64,000 bases of DNA from Ehretia macrophylla (taxonomy: Eukaryota; Streptophyta; Magnoliopsida; Boraginales; Ehretiaceae), in contig CM075771.1 of the NCBI GenBank assembly GCA_037974665.1, positions 37,990,425 to 38,054,424 on the forward strand, given 5' to 3'. The position numbers were made by a program, and so were the translations under genes. The notes under the pieces were generated by a model. That model made no database searches. It saw only the letters and a list, made by a program, of their open reading frames with translations, and had not been told where the DNA came from. Shown piece by piece: positions 23,987-35,592 of the stretch (position 1 is its first letter; every line of letters starts with the position of its first letter).

Positions 23987-23998
23987 TGGTATCAGAGC
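23987..23998 (+). other. Primer-binding site, element B copy 1
   Basis: TGGTATCAGAGC, complementary to the 3' end of plant initiator tRNA-Met, two bases after the LTR end. It would prime minus-strand DNA synthesis. Confidence 0.93.
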
Positions 23999-25086
23999 TT
24001 AGTTAGCTCTTAGCCGGGACAGGGTCCTCGGTCTGTTGGGTAGTAAGCCTTGAATGTGTGCTTGTTACGTGTGTTTTGGAAGTGTGTGTTTGTACGTGAG
24101 GTTGGGTGTCTTGACTTGAATGTGTGCATCCATGTGATATAGTTGTGCATTATGTGTTGAATGTTTGTTAAGTGAAGTGAAATGACTAAATGTGAATCGA
24201 ATTGGCCTTGTAATCGAAGTGACCTCATGAATCATTATTTGCTTAAATTATTGATTGTAATGTATGTACTTAAATGTTTTTGAATTAAGTTTTGTGATGA
24301 TTTGGATTGGTTATGTCGTGACTCATATTTAAATTGTCTTGTTGATTAAACTGTTTTATAAACTCTTATATAAAAATGTTTGCATAATAGTTTAAAATCT
24401 ATATGTGTAAATGTGATATCTTGGCATTCATACATGTCCCGTTGAAATGGTAAGAAAGACTTCTTCCTCCCCCTGAAGAGAGCTGATTAGTGGCAGGCCT
24501 TCTAAGCCATGTGGATTAGTGGGAATGAGAGGCATTTGATCAGCCTTCGTTTGGGAGTTAGTGTTTATAGTTGAAACTCGGTTATTGGCATTCTATTAAG
24601 GTGTTCTTTTACGCTCAGCAGTCTTAAATGAGTGGCTTCTTTCGGGATTTCTATATGACGGTTCTCTGGAGCATTTTCTTGGTATTTTCTTATTGGGACT
24701 CCTCCTGGTATTCTTTTGTCAGCATCTCTCGAAAGGCTTAGTATATGGGATTCTTTTCAGCCTTATTAAATGGTATTATCTACAGTACTCTTACTCGGGT
24801 CTTTTATTAGTATTTTCTCGCTGGACTTAGTTGGGATTCTACTTTTCTATGGTATTTGTGCCAGTGAGATTCTTATTCGGATTTCTAAGTAGCATTTCTA
24901 ATGGAGCCTTTATTTGGCCTTATTACTTGGGGATTCGCTGGCAGTACTACTGGGATTTCTTAATGGGTTCTTACGAGAATTCGTATACGGTATTCTTGCT
25001 CAGCAACTGATGAAGAGTAATTGAAGTTGGTTTTCAGTTGATGCGGAGTTCTTTTGGAAGAAGAATTGCGTGGACGCAATTTGTTT

Positions 25087-25099
25087 AAGGGGGAGAGGA
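25087..25099 (+). other. Polypurine tract, element B copy 1
   Basis: AAGGGGGAGAGGA directly before the TGTGACG start of LTR 2; expected plus-strand primer. Relic pol codons read through it. Confidence 0.88.
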
Positions 25100-28000
25100 T
25101 GTGACGCCCGAGATTCTACCATACACATTTTTAACTGTTGCATCCATTAATTGCGCATTTAATTTTGTGCTTTACTTGTTGTCTTTCTTAGTTACTATTC
25201 ATTCTATTTTTCAACTGCATTATATTAATGAATTAGCATTTTTATTAAATCATATTAATTGTTTTAGGAATGAGAAAAATATGCATTTGAGCTAGGAGCG
25301 ATAGGAACCTTCGTTTAGAAAATAGTTTAGTGAACTAGTGAATAGTGTTACGTATGAACAATATGTTTTAGTTAGCTAGCACAAAATTGCAATCATTGAC
25401 TCATTTTTAAGTTAACTAGGCTCATTTTATTAGACCATACACTCACCCAAATAGGCCCCACCCTAATATATAATCAACCAAACACAAACAAGTCATAACT
25501 AAGCAAAAAAAAAAAAAAAAAGGGAAGATGCAGAAATTACTGTAGCAAATCCGAGAATCAACATAGGAGGAGAATGAGAGGATTTTGCTCATCAAATCTT
25601 CAAGCCAAGCCAAGCCAAGCAAGGAGCAAGTAGTTTAAGGTGTTTGCTAGCCTCCCGAGAGTTCCTACGCGCATTGGTGAGGGTTTTTCATGCTTATTTG
25701 TGCATTTTAGAAATGTTGCTATTTTCTTGATTTGTTAGAAATGTTGTCTAATGCTATTGAAATGCTCAAATAAGCTTATATATGTTGTATACGTGTAGTA
25801 GAGACCACATTTATGCTATTGTTTCACATTTTAAATGGTAGAAATCAATGGTTGATTCGTAGGGGTGAATAGTGACGGGATTTCTAGGGTTTTGTGTAAT
25901 TGTGCGTATTAGCTTGATTCAATGCTTCTAATAGATGCCTTAGGTGCTCATGAGGGTAGTCTAATAGCCCCGTGCACTCAAATTGCTCGAAACTTGAATA
26001 AAACGTGAATTAGACGACCTTTTAAAAAGGAGTTTCGGGGTTAATGGTAATCCGGGTGGCTTCGGGCTTCACTTTTAGTGTTCTTAGGCTACCTAGGTGC
26101 TATAAAACCTTTGCTAACTCTTGTTTGAAGCCCGGTTAAGGTAGGTGTAGTTCAAAGCTATAAGAGGGAAATTGGGTCTTTTAGGGTAATTGCAGGTAAT
26201 TGAACGTATTTGTGGGTTGTAAGGGTACCTTAAGGGTTAATTAGAAGATTGGTATAGCTTTCCCTTGAATTTGAATAATTGATATGAGTTTGGAAGGAAA
26301 ACGGATGAAAAACAAAGGGGTTTAAGGGTAAATTCGTTTGTCACTCGCATCTAAGACCTTGGCATGTTTCCATATGTGTTTAAATGTGGTTTCAAGATGT
26401 TTTGGAGCTTTTGGTATAGTTTTATGTGAATCTTGAATATGCTCATTTGTAATTTGCATAATTGCTTTCCGAATTGAAGATTCTAAGTGAATTCTTGTTT
26501 ATAGTAATTGTATTGCCATAGTTCTAAGTGTTTTTCTTGAGTTTTATATTGAGTTAATTATAATGATAATAAGTATGTATTAATAACTTAATAAATTGAT
26601 AGTACTATTATGAAATTAAATATGGTTATCTATGCTTAAAATACTCTTTTAAATGATTGTGGAACATGCTTATATCATGGTATTATTGCTTGTTAGTTAT
26701 ATCGTTTGTATATTATATTACTTGAAAGATTACTTGGTTGTATGTTAATTAAGTAAACTATGAGTTAGCTAACCTAGTTGGTAAATTAATGAATGTTGTA
26801 GTTAAAGAGTAATTGAAACAATGTTTAACTTTATGTTCAAGGTGATTGAGGGTGATTTGAATCCAATCTTGCATTTTGGAGCTTGGTAGAGGTGAGGGAG
26901 ACTTCATCCTTATGTGCATAATAGTTTATTTACTTGTACTTAGATTATGTGCACTTATTGTCTATATATTGTGTGTGAGGGCAACCTACTTTGTTGTCCC
27001 TCAACCATGTGTTTATTGATTTATACTATTGTTATCATTTTGAGTGCATTGCATCGTGGTTGCGCAACCATTCGGGCATGGTAGTGTCGGGGAAACCGGG
27101 CGGCATCGGGCTTGCCGGTCCACCTCGGCTACCATGGTTGCCCAGTCCCTCTCTCGCTTGGGATGCCGCCCAGGGAGAGTTGGGTCGTAGGATTTCGGGG
27201 TACATCCGGAGTACACCCATTTTGGAGTTATAAGGGGATGCCGGCTTATCGATATCAGTGTCATTATTACATCGAGATTTCAGTTCATGGCGTCGCTGGT
27301 GTGCCTCTGCCCTTCGGGGTATTCGCTTAGCCGGGACGTTACAGAAGTCAAAGTGTATCGTATCCTTTTTAATGTGTGGTAACTTGTTGTTTTAATTGTT
27401 CTTTGGTTGTAAAATGCTTTATTTGTACTAACTGCTGCATTGCACGTCCCCGGTAGACCTTATCCCTCACTGGGCAATTGTGATTGCTCATACCTCGCTA
27501 AACATGTTTCAGGTGATGCAGTTGGAGGAATTGACCTGATTGCTGTGTGCTATTACTTGAGATTTGAGTGATTGTCTGCTAAATTGTGGAAGACCTTACT
27601 TGTTCTACTATCTATTCTATTTGGGAGCCTAAGGGCTTATGTATATATATTTGAGTAGTTGTAAGTTTGAAAGCTAAGTGGATGTAGCAAGTGTTATGGA
27701 ATTGTGGCATGTAATAATTTATGTTTCTGCTTCTAGCTACGTTGCATGCTTGGGTGTGAATGAACGGATGTATGGTTGGCATTAATTTATGAGAATGTTT
27801 AATTGCTAACATAGAATGGTATGATAAGCGAATGAAGACAAAGATTTTAGGACTATTGTTGCATGCTTGTGTGTATTTATATTGTCTTGTGTTGCTTAAG
27901 GCTCGGATGCCCTTGAAGTTTGAATTTCAATTACAGATGTTGTTCATTTTGCTTCGTGGTTTTATTTGATTGTTTATAGGTTTTCAGAATGTCCACAGTA

Positions 28001-28112
28001 CAGGGGAAACTCTGTCCGTTTTTCCCTAAAATTTTGTGACCGGGTTTGGTATTGGGTTGAGAATAGCATGGTTATTAGAGCCTCCGGTCTCGTGAGGGAT
28101 CGGGGCGTTACA
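25100..28112 (+). mobile_element. Element B LTR 2 (3013 bp, middle)
   Basis: Same ends and landmarks as LTR 1; A17 run at 25505-25521, hairpin 26977-27002. It has private variants near 26575-26645 (for example TATGTATTAATAACTTAATAA) and at 26013-26063, while elsewhere it agrees with LTR 3 against LTR 1. As the middle LTR it has no target duplication of its own: it is joined directly to internal domains on both sides. Confidence 0.94.
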
Positions 28113-28114
28113 GG

Positions 28115-28126
28115 TGGTATCAGAGC
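28115..28126 (+). other. Primer-binding site, element B copy 2
   Basis: TGGTATCAGAGC two bases after LTR 2, identical to the first copy. Confidence 0.93.
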
Positions 28127-29214
28127 TTAGTTAGCTCTTAGCCGGGACAGGGTCCTCGGTCTGTTGGGTAGTAAGCCTTGAATGTGTGCTTGTTACGTGT
28201 GTTTTGGAAGTGTGTGTTTGTACGTGAGGTTGGGTGTCTTGACTTGAATGTGTGCATCCATGTGATATAGTTGTGCATTATGTGTTGAATGTTTGTTAAG
28301 TGAAGTGAAATGACTAAATGTGAATCGAATTGGCCTTGTAATCGAAGTGACCTCATGAATCATTATTTGCTTAAATTATTGATTGTAATGTATGTACTTA
28401 AATGTTTTTGAATTAAGTTTTGTGGTGATTTGGATTGGTTATGTCGTGACTCATATTTAAATTGTCTTGTTGATTAAACTGTTTTATAAACTCTTATATA
28501 AAAATGTTTGCATAATAGTTTAAAATCTATATGTGTAAATGTGATATCTTGGCATTCATACATGTCCCGTTGAAATGGTAAGAAAGACTTCTTCCTCCCC
28601 CTGAAGAGAGCTGATTAGTGGCAGGCCTTCTAAGCCATGTGGATTAGTGGGAATGAGAGGCATTTGATCAGCCTTCGTTTGGGAGTTAGTGTTTATAGTT
28701 GAAACTCGGTTATTGGCATTCTATTAAGGTGTTCTTTTACGCTCAGCAGTCTTAAATGAGTGGCTTCTTTCGGGATTTCTATATGACGGTTCTCTGGAGC
28801 ATTTTCTTGGTATTTTCTTATTGGGACTCCTCCTGGTATTCTTTTGTCAGCATCTCTCGAAAGGCTTAGTATATGGGATTCTTTTCAGCCTTATTAAATG
28901 GTATTATCTACAGTACTCTTACTCGGGTCTTTTATTAGTATTTTCTCGCTGGACTTAGTTGGGATTCTACTTTTCTATGGTATTTGTGCCAGTGGGATTC
29001 TTATTCGGATTTCTAAGTAGCATTTCTAATGGAGCCTTTATTTGGCCTTATTACTTGGGGATTCGCTGGCAGTACTACTGGGATTTCTTAATGGGTTCTT
29101 ACGAGAATTCGTATACGGTATTCTTGCTCAGCAACTGATGAAGAGTAATTGAAGTTGGTTTTCAGTTGATGCGGAGTTCTTTTGGAAGAAGAATTGCGTG
29201 GACGCAATTTGTTT

Positions 29215-29227
29215 AAGGGGGAGAGGA
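29215..29227 (+). other. Polypurine tract, element B copy 2
   Basis: AAGGGGGAGAGGA directly before LTR 3. Confidence 0.88.
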
Positions 29228-32200
29228 TGTGACGCCCGAGATTCTACCATACACATTTTTAACTGTTGCATCCATTAATTGCGCATTTAATTTTGTGCTT
29301 TACTTGTTGTCTTTCTTAGTTACTATTCATTCTATTTTTCAACTGCATTATATTAATGAATTAGCATTTTTATTAAATCATATTAATTGTTTTAGGAATG
29401 AGAAAAATATGCATTTGAGCTAGGAGCGATAGGAACCTTCGTTTAGAAAATAGTTTAGTGAACTAGTGAATAGTGTTACGTATGAACAATATGTTTTAGT
29501 TAGCTAGCACAAAATTGCAATCATTGACTCATTTTTAAGTTAACTAGGCTCATTTTATTAGACCATACACTCACCCAAATAGGCCCCACCCTAATATATA
29601 ATCAACCAAACACAAACAAGTCATAACTAAGCAAAAAAAAAAAAAAAAAGGGAAGATGCAGAAATTACTGTAGCAAATCCGAGAATCAACATAGGAGGAG
29701 AATGAGAGGATTTTGCTCATCAAATCTTCAAGCCAAGCCAAGCCAAGCAAGGAGCAAGTAGTTTAAGGTGTTTGCTAGCCTCCCGAGAGTTCCTACGCGC
29801 ATTGGTGAGGGTTTTTCATGCTTATTTGTGCATTTTAGAAATGTTGCTATTTTCTTGATTTGTTAGAAATGTTGTCTAATGCTATTGAAATGCTCAAATA
29901 AGCTTATATATGTTGTATACGTGTAGTAGAGACCACATTTATGCTATTGTTTCACATTTTAAATGGTAGAAATCAATGGTTGATTCGTAGGGGTGAATAG
30001 TGACGGGATTTCTAGGGTTTTGTGTAATTGTGCGTATTAGCTTGATTCAATGCTTCTAATAGATGCCTTAGGTGCTCATGAGGGTAGTCTAATAGCCCCG
30101 TGCACTCAAATTGCTCGAAACTTGAATAAAACGTGAATTAGCCGACTTTTTAAAAAGGAATTTCGGGGAAAATGCTAATCCGGGTGGATTCGGGCTTCAC
30201 TTTTAGTGTTCTTAGGCTACCTAGGTGCTATAAAACCTTTGCTAACTCTTGTTTGAAGCCCGGTTAAGGTAGGTGTAGTTCAAAGCTATAAGAGGGAAAT
30301 TGGGTCTTTTAGGGTAATTGCAGGTAATTGAACGTATTTGTGGGTTGTAAGGGTACCTTAAGGGTTAATTAGAAGATTGGTATAGCTTTCCCTTGAATTT
30401 GAATAATTGATATGAGTTTGGAAGGAAAACGGATGAAAAACAAAGGGGTTTAAGGGTAAATTCGTTTGTCACTCGCATCTAAGACCTTGGCATGTTTCCA
30501 TATGTGTTTAAATGTGGTTTCAAGATGTTTTGGAGCTTTTGGTATAGTTTTATGTGAATCTTGAATATGCTCATTTGTAATTTGCATAATTGCTTTCCGA
30601 ATTGAAGATTCTAAGTGAATTCTTGTTTATAGTAATTGTATTGCCATAGTTCTAAGTGTTTTTCTTGAGTTTTATATTGAGTTAATTATAATGATAATAA
30701 GTATGGATTAATGACTTTATAAATTGATAGTACTATTATGGAATTAAATATGGTTATCTATGCTTAAAATGCTCTTTTAAATGATTGTGGAACATGCTTA
30801 TATCATGGTATTATTGCTTGTTAGTTATATCGTTTGTATATTATATTACTTGAAAGATTACTTGGTTGTATGTTAATTAAGTAAACTATGAGTTAGCTAA
30901 CCTAGTTGGTAAATTAATGAATGTTGTAGTTAAAGAGTAATTGAAACAATGTTTAACTTTATGTTCAAGGTGATTGAGGGTGATTTGAATCCAATCTTGC
31001 ATTTTGGAGCTTGGTAGAGGTGAGGGAGACTTCATCCTTATGTGCATAATAGTTTATTTACTTGTACTTAGATTATGTGCACTTATTGTCTATATATTGT
31101 GTGTGAGGGCAACCTACTTTGTTGTCCCTCAACCATGTGTTTATTGATTTATACTATTGTTATCATTTTGAGTGCATTGCATCGTGGTTGCGCAACCATT
31201 CGGGCATGGTAGTGTCGGGGAAACCGGGCGGCATCGGGCTTGCCGGTCCACCTCGGCTACCATGGTTGCCCAGTCCCTCTCTCGCTTGGGATGCCGCCCA
31301 GGGAGAGTTGGGTCGTAGGATTTCGGGGTACATCCGGAGTACACCCATTTTGGAGTTATAAGGGGATGCCGGCTTATCGATATCAGTGTCATTATTACAT
31401 CGAGATTTCAGTTCATGGCGTCGCTGGTGTGCCTCTGCCCTTCGGGGTATTCGCTTAGCCGGGACGTTACAGAAGTCAAAGTGTATCGTATCCTTTTTAA
31501 TGTGTGGTAACTTGTTGTTTTAATTGTTCTTTGGTTGTAAAATGCTTTATTTGTACTAACTGCTGCATTGCACGTCCCCGGTAGACCTTATCCCTCACTG
31601 GGCAATTGTGATTGCTCATACCTCGCTAAACATGTTTCAGGTGATGCAGTTGGAGGAATTGACCTGATTGCTGTGTGCTATTACTTGAGATTTGAGTGAT
31701 TGTCTGCTAAATTGTGGAAGACCTTACTTGTTCTACTATCTATTCTATTTGGGAGCCTAAGGGCTTATGTATATATATTTGAGTAGTTGTAAGTTTGAAA
31801 GCTAAGTGGATGTAGCAAGTGTTATGGAATTGTGGCATGTAATAATTTATGTTTCTGCTTCTAGCTACGTTGCATGCTTGGGTGTGAATGAACGGATGTA
31901 TGGTTGGCATTAATTTATGAGAATGTTTAATTGCTAACATAGAATGGTATGATAAGCGAATGAAGACAAAGATTTTAGGACTATTGTTGCATGCTTGTGT
32001 GTATTTATATTGTCTTGTGTTGCTTAAGGCTCGGATGCCCTTGAAGTTTGAATTTCAATTACAGATGTTGTTCATTTTGCTTCGTGGTTTTATTTGATTG
32101 TTTATAGGTTTTCAGAATGTCCACAGTACAGGGGAAACTCTGTCCGTTTTTCCCTAAAATTTTGTGACCGGGTTTGGTATTGGGTTGAGAATAGCATGGT

Positions 32201-32240
32201 TATTAGAGCCTCCGGTCTCGTGAGGGATCGGGGCGTTACA
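29228..32240 (+). mobile_element. Element B LTR 3 (3013 bp)
   Basis: Starts TGTGACGCCC, ends GGGGCGTTACA, followed by the GATCA duplication. Shares the A17 run and GTGATTTGAATCC with LTR 2 but GTATGGATTAATGAC with LTR 1, a mosaic pattern. Private variant near 30150-30177 (GGAATTTCGGGGAAAATG). Confidence 0.94.
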
Positions 32241-32245
32241 GATCA
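32241..32245. repeat. Target-site duplication GATCA (right copy)
   Basis: Matches 20965-20969; the solo LTR sequence resumes after it. Confidence 0.94.
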
Positions 32246-34142
32246 TACCATGGTTTTTGCACAAGGTTTGAACAATTATACAATTAACTATGCACGCTTA
32301 GACAAACTATGACACAAATGCATAAAAAATTGCTTAAACCACCTCAATTCTCACACCATTTTCGACTAAACCACCTGTGCCCATGCTAACATTTCAAAAT
32401 TCCATCTTGAAGAAAAAAAAAAGTCTGAATTTGTATGCCCAAGGCTGACCACATGCTCAAAAAATTGCAAAAGCCTCATTTTTATCTCATTTCTCTCACT
32501 TTCCTCACATTTTCTCTCTCTCCCTCTCACACTCTCTCTCCATTTCGGTTTTGGATGAGTTCTCTCCACCTCTTAGCTCATCTTCATCATCCTATGGTGC
32601 ATCAAGACAAACCACAAGCAAAGAAACTCACCCAAGCAAGCTAGGATGCAAGAAACACACATGCAAGCATTTTGAGTCACCATTTTTGGCCTTGGTGAGT
32701 TTTTAAGCTTCCATTTCTTTTCTTCTTGTTCTAACCTCATGCATGTGCTAAGAGATTGATCACTAAGCTAGGAAAAATAGAGAAAAGCTAGTTGGAATCT
32801 CGGCTAAGCAAGCAAGAAGAAGAGATTTGAGCTTCAACAAGGTTTTGAGCATTTTTTTGGGTTGATTGCAAAGGTGAGGGTTAAAACTTTTTGAAAACTC
32901 TTCAAAATTTCACATGCATGCTCATAAATGTGTGTATTTGCTTCTGTACTTGAGCTATATGGTCGTTCATAAGCTTAAACAACCATGCATGGCAAGATCT
33001 TGGCTTGAAAATGATGCTAGGTGAAGTCGAAATGGATGACAGCTCTCTGACCAGTCTGTTCGAGGTAAGTTTAGCTAAGAAAATGATGTTGAAAATGATT
33101 TAAAATTGGTAGGTGACTAGTTTGGACAGTTTTAGACATTTTTCACAGAAATAGGCTGAAGCTAATTTTAAGGTCCTCAAAATGGCAAATCTTTAAAATG
33201 TGACCAAATCTGGAAATCTGGAGAAATGAAGCAGGTTTTGGCAGATGCACTGACCTTGTGGAACGAACCATATTTGACTTAGTAAATGTTGTCCAAAATG
33301 CATGAAATTTTGTGTGCTGCTATATTTTTCAGTTCTGGACAATTTTTTCAGAAATGGACCAAAGCTAAAACTGACCTTAAGGAACTCAAAAACGTCAATT
33401 TCTGAAAAGTGTGCAAATCTGGATAGTTTTGTGCTACCTCACTGTTTCGGCCATAACTAATGATTCTGAACTCCAATTGATGCAAGGGTTGTTTCTGATT
33501 TTAGTCAACTTCTTAAGATTTAATTTGACATCTTATTCACTGAATTTGGAGATTGTTTGATTATCCTATTGATTGTGGGAAAACAGCCTATTGCAGTAAA
33601 GGTTTCATTTAGCTACATGCTTGGAAAATTGTTGTAACCCCTTTTGTGGTTCTAATTGTGTGGAAATGTGGTGTTGGGATGTTATGTGGACTGTTTTGAG
33701 TACTTGAGTATGCTTGAATGGAATGATGCATGACTTGAGAATGATTTTGAGTTGACTTAGGGTTTTAATCACACGATTAAGCATGAAATGGAAACCCTAA
33801 TGACTAGGTAGTTTTGCTAAGTGTTGATTCTTGGGTATTGTGTGGAAATTATATGCTTAGTGGGCTGCCCGTAAATGTTTTATAACTTCAAATGTGATTT
33901 TGACCATTGCATGTTGTCATATAAGCTTTTCTTGTAACCGAACCCACGTAAATGTTGTTGCATGTTGAATATTCGTATCACTTGATTACGTGAACTTTGA
34001 AATGAGTTATATGGCTTGACTTGCATGTGTTACATGGCTGCCCGTTTAATGTTCATATGACTCTATGTGTTCTACAAAGTAAAATTTCATGTCAAGCATG
34101 CCTCGTTCGTTTACTTGGCAATATGTGATCTTGAAATTGCTC

Positions 34143-34168
34143 GGAGGCAACCTACTTTGTTGTCCTCC
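34143..34168 (+). repeat. LTR hairpin motif, solo LTR copy 1
   Basis: Arms GGAGGCAAC and GTTGTCCTCC around CTACTTT, one bulged T. Copy 2 at 34327-34352 has GTTGACCTCC in the second arm. Confidence 0.75.
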
Positions 34169-34412
34169 TAATGTGAATTGTTAAAAGATATTCAATGGTT
34201 TATTTGAACATGATTACTTGGCTGCCCGTTAAAGTTTAATTTCTTTCAAATGGATATATGAAATGATTATATGTTCTTACAATGCCTTATATGCCAATAT
34301 GTCAAAATGTGATCATATACTTGCTCGGAGGCAACCTACTTTGTTGACCTCCTAATGTGAAATGTTAAATGACATAAATGGGCATTGTATACAAGGTTGC
34401 AACCTTCAGTGT

Positions 34413-34575
34413 GGCATGGTAGTGTTTCACGCACGCCGGGCGGCATCGGGCTTACCGGTGTTACCGTGACTACCATGGTCCAATTCCCTCTCTCGCTTGG
34501 CATTTCACCCTCGGAGAGTTGGGTCGTAGGTTTCGGGGTACATCCGGAGTACACCCAATTGGGAGCGATAAGTGG
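34413..34575 (+). other. GC-rich core module, solo A-type LTR
   Basis: Ordered blocks GCATGGTAGTG, GCCGGGCGGCATCGGGCTT, TCCCTCTCTCGCTTGGCAT, GAGAGTTGGGTCGTAGG and TCGGGGTACATCCGGAGTAC, as in family B LTRs. It lies about 60 bp after the second hairpin motif; in B the gap is about 73 bp. Confidence 0.75.
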
Positions 34576-35587
34576 ATTATTGAAGTCGGCCGCACCAAAT
34601 GAATCAAAATTGATATTGAGAGCAAATGCTCACCGTATCCTTTTTACTATGTGTATAAGTATTCTCGCTTGGTTCCTAGAGAACCTCGGGGAGGAAAGAC
34701 TGGCATTTATGTTCTCTTACTTTGTATCCGTTACTCGATTTATTTCTTAAAATTGCGTACCTTATTATTTGTAATACGTGACATGTTCTCAAAAAGAGTT
34801 TTCATAAATTGAACCGGAATATGAGTTTAAAAACGTATTTCTCGTTCCCCCTCGCTGAGTTCATAAGGACTCACCCTCTTTTATCATCTCAGGTGAAGAA
34901 GATCAAGAACAGGTACCCAAGGACGATGTGCCTAACGATGATTCCTTGGAGTGATTGCCTATCTTGTGTGCTTTGCATGATTATGGCTATTTGTGAACTA
35001 TGCCACTTGAAGACTATTTCTTTTATGTTGGTCGTTGTTTAGTGATGTAAATACCCCGTTGTAATTTGGGTCTAATTCTGGGATTGTACTATCTATAACC
35101 GGACGAACTTTTCTTTGGTTGTTTGCTTTCGTTTTTTTAATTAGTAGTTATCGTAGGCAGTCAAACCACTAGATGAACAATCAACTAAGTTAATTATATC
35201 TAATTTCACTTAGGTACTCATTTGCAAACTAAAGGATAATAGGTACTTGCATGGTAGGAAATTGACAAATAAACGGGACATAGTTATCATGTTAGGCTTA
35301 TTAACCAAATGAGACTTTCAAGATAAACTAGTAGGCAAATCAGTTGGTGACAAATAGGAGTCCTTAATGGAATTGGATTAATGATTGGAATAATTGAGGC
35401 GTTTAGAGAATTAGTCCAAACCAAAGAGCCCAATTACAGCCGTTATACTGCCGGTTTACCGAAAAATTTTGGAGTTTAGGCTAAACGTTAAGTGTTAAAT
35501 CTTCATGAACGGTTAAGTACGAGACATGACTTGAATGTTTAGATCACACCCTAGTCTAACCTTTATAGGCCGGGTTGGGGCGTGACA

Positions 35588-35592
35588 AGAAC
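35588..35592. repeat. Target-site duplication AGAAC (right copy)
   Basis: Matches 20255-20259 and marks the 3' edge of the solo LTR insertion. Confidence 0.93.

Larger units (their letters stand above)
23985..25099 (+). mobile_element. Element B internal domain 1 (non-coding, 1115 bp)
   Basis: Opens with GG and the primer-binding site, closes with a purine tract. The last codons read EELRGRNLFKGERM followed by TGA that overlaps the next LTR, a typical plant Ty3/gypsy pol terminus, but no longer frame precedes it. The middle is T-rich with repeated phrases such as GGGATTCT and GGTATTCTT. It has no tRNA or protein gene. Confidence 0.88.
28113..29227 (+). mobile_element. Element B internal domain 2 (non-coding, 1115 bp)
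   Basis: Same length as internal domain 1 and nearly identical; visible differences are single bases such as TGTGGTGATT for TGTGATGATT and CCAGTGGGATT for CCAGTGAGATT. Carries its own primer-binding site and purine tract, with the same relic pol terminus. Confidence 0.9.
20970..32240 (+). mobile_element. Element B: tandem LTR retrotransposon (3 LTRs, 2 internals)
   Basis: Order: LTR 20970-23984, internal 23985-25099, LTR 25100-28112, internal 28113-29227, LTR 29228-32240. The outer ends are TG...CA with perfect GATCA duplications, so the whole 11.27 kb behaves as one insertion site. The repeated period is about 4128 bp. Each internal domain starts with a primer-binding site TGGTATCAGAGC and ends with a purine tract. 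The likely origin is one insertion (LTR-internal-LTR) followed by unequal recombination between LTRs. There are no gag or pol frames, so it is non-autonomous. Ty3/gypsy affinity is inferred from the same signals as element A. Confidence 0.93.
20260..35587 (+). mobile_element. Solo LTR of an A-type subfamily, split by element B
   Basis: Starts TGTGAGGCCCGACCCCG and ends GGGGCGTGACA, opposite in orientation to element A. Real LTR sequence is 20260-20969 plus 32246-35587, about 4.05 kb; the rest is element B and its second duplication copy. There is one LTR and no internal domain, yet perfect AGAAC copies flank it, so it is a solo LTR left by LTR-LTR recombination. It shares the A LTR layout (20-bp degenerate repeat, CT-rich tract, two hairpin motifs, GC-rich core) but is longer and clearly diverged in the middle, about 20750-20969 and 32246-32430, so it belongs to a different subfamily. 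Confidence 0.9.
32246..35587 (+). mobile_element. Solo A-type LTR, 3' segment
   Basis: Continuation of the LTR begun at 20260. It holds the CT-rich tract (32483-32540), two hairpin motifs (34143-34168 and 34327-34352) and the GC-rich core (34413-34575), and ends CCGGGTTGGGGCGTGACA. Frames of up to 121 codons near 34385-34750 lie in the GC-rich core and match no known domain. Confidence 0.9.

Noticed and set aside
23987..23998. tRNA-like sequence TGGTATCAGAGC
   Set aside because: It is the 12-base complement of the initiator tRNA 3' end, used as a primer-binding site, not a tRNA gene; no cloverleaf surrounds it.
20970..32240. Three independent B insertions
   Set aside because: Only the outermost ends have a target duplication; the inner LTRs join straight to primer-binding sites and purine tracts, so it is one tandem element.
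34385..34750. 121-codon plus-strand frame in the solo LTR
   Set aside because: It is in the GC-rich core of an LTR, and the corresponding frames in the other A LTRs (16900-17303, 38862-39265) are broken into shorter ones.
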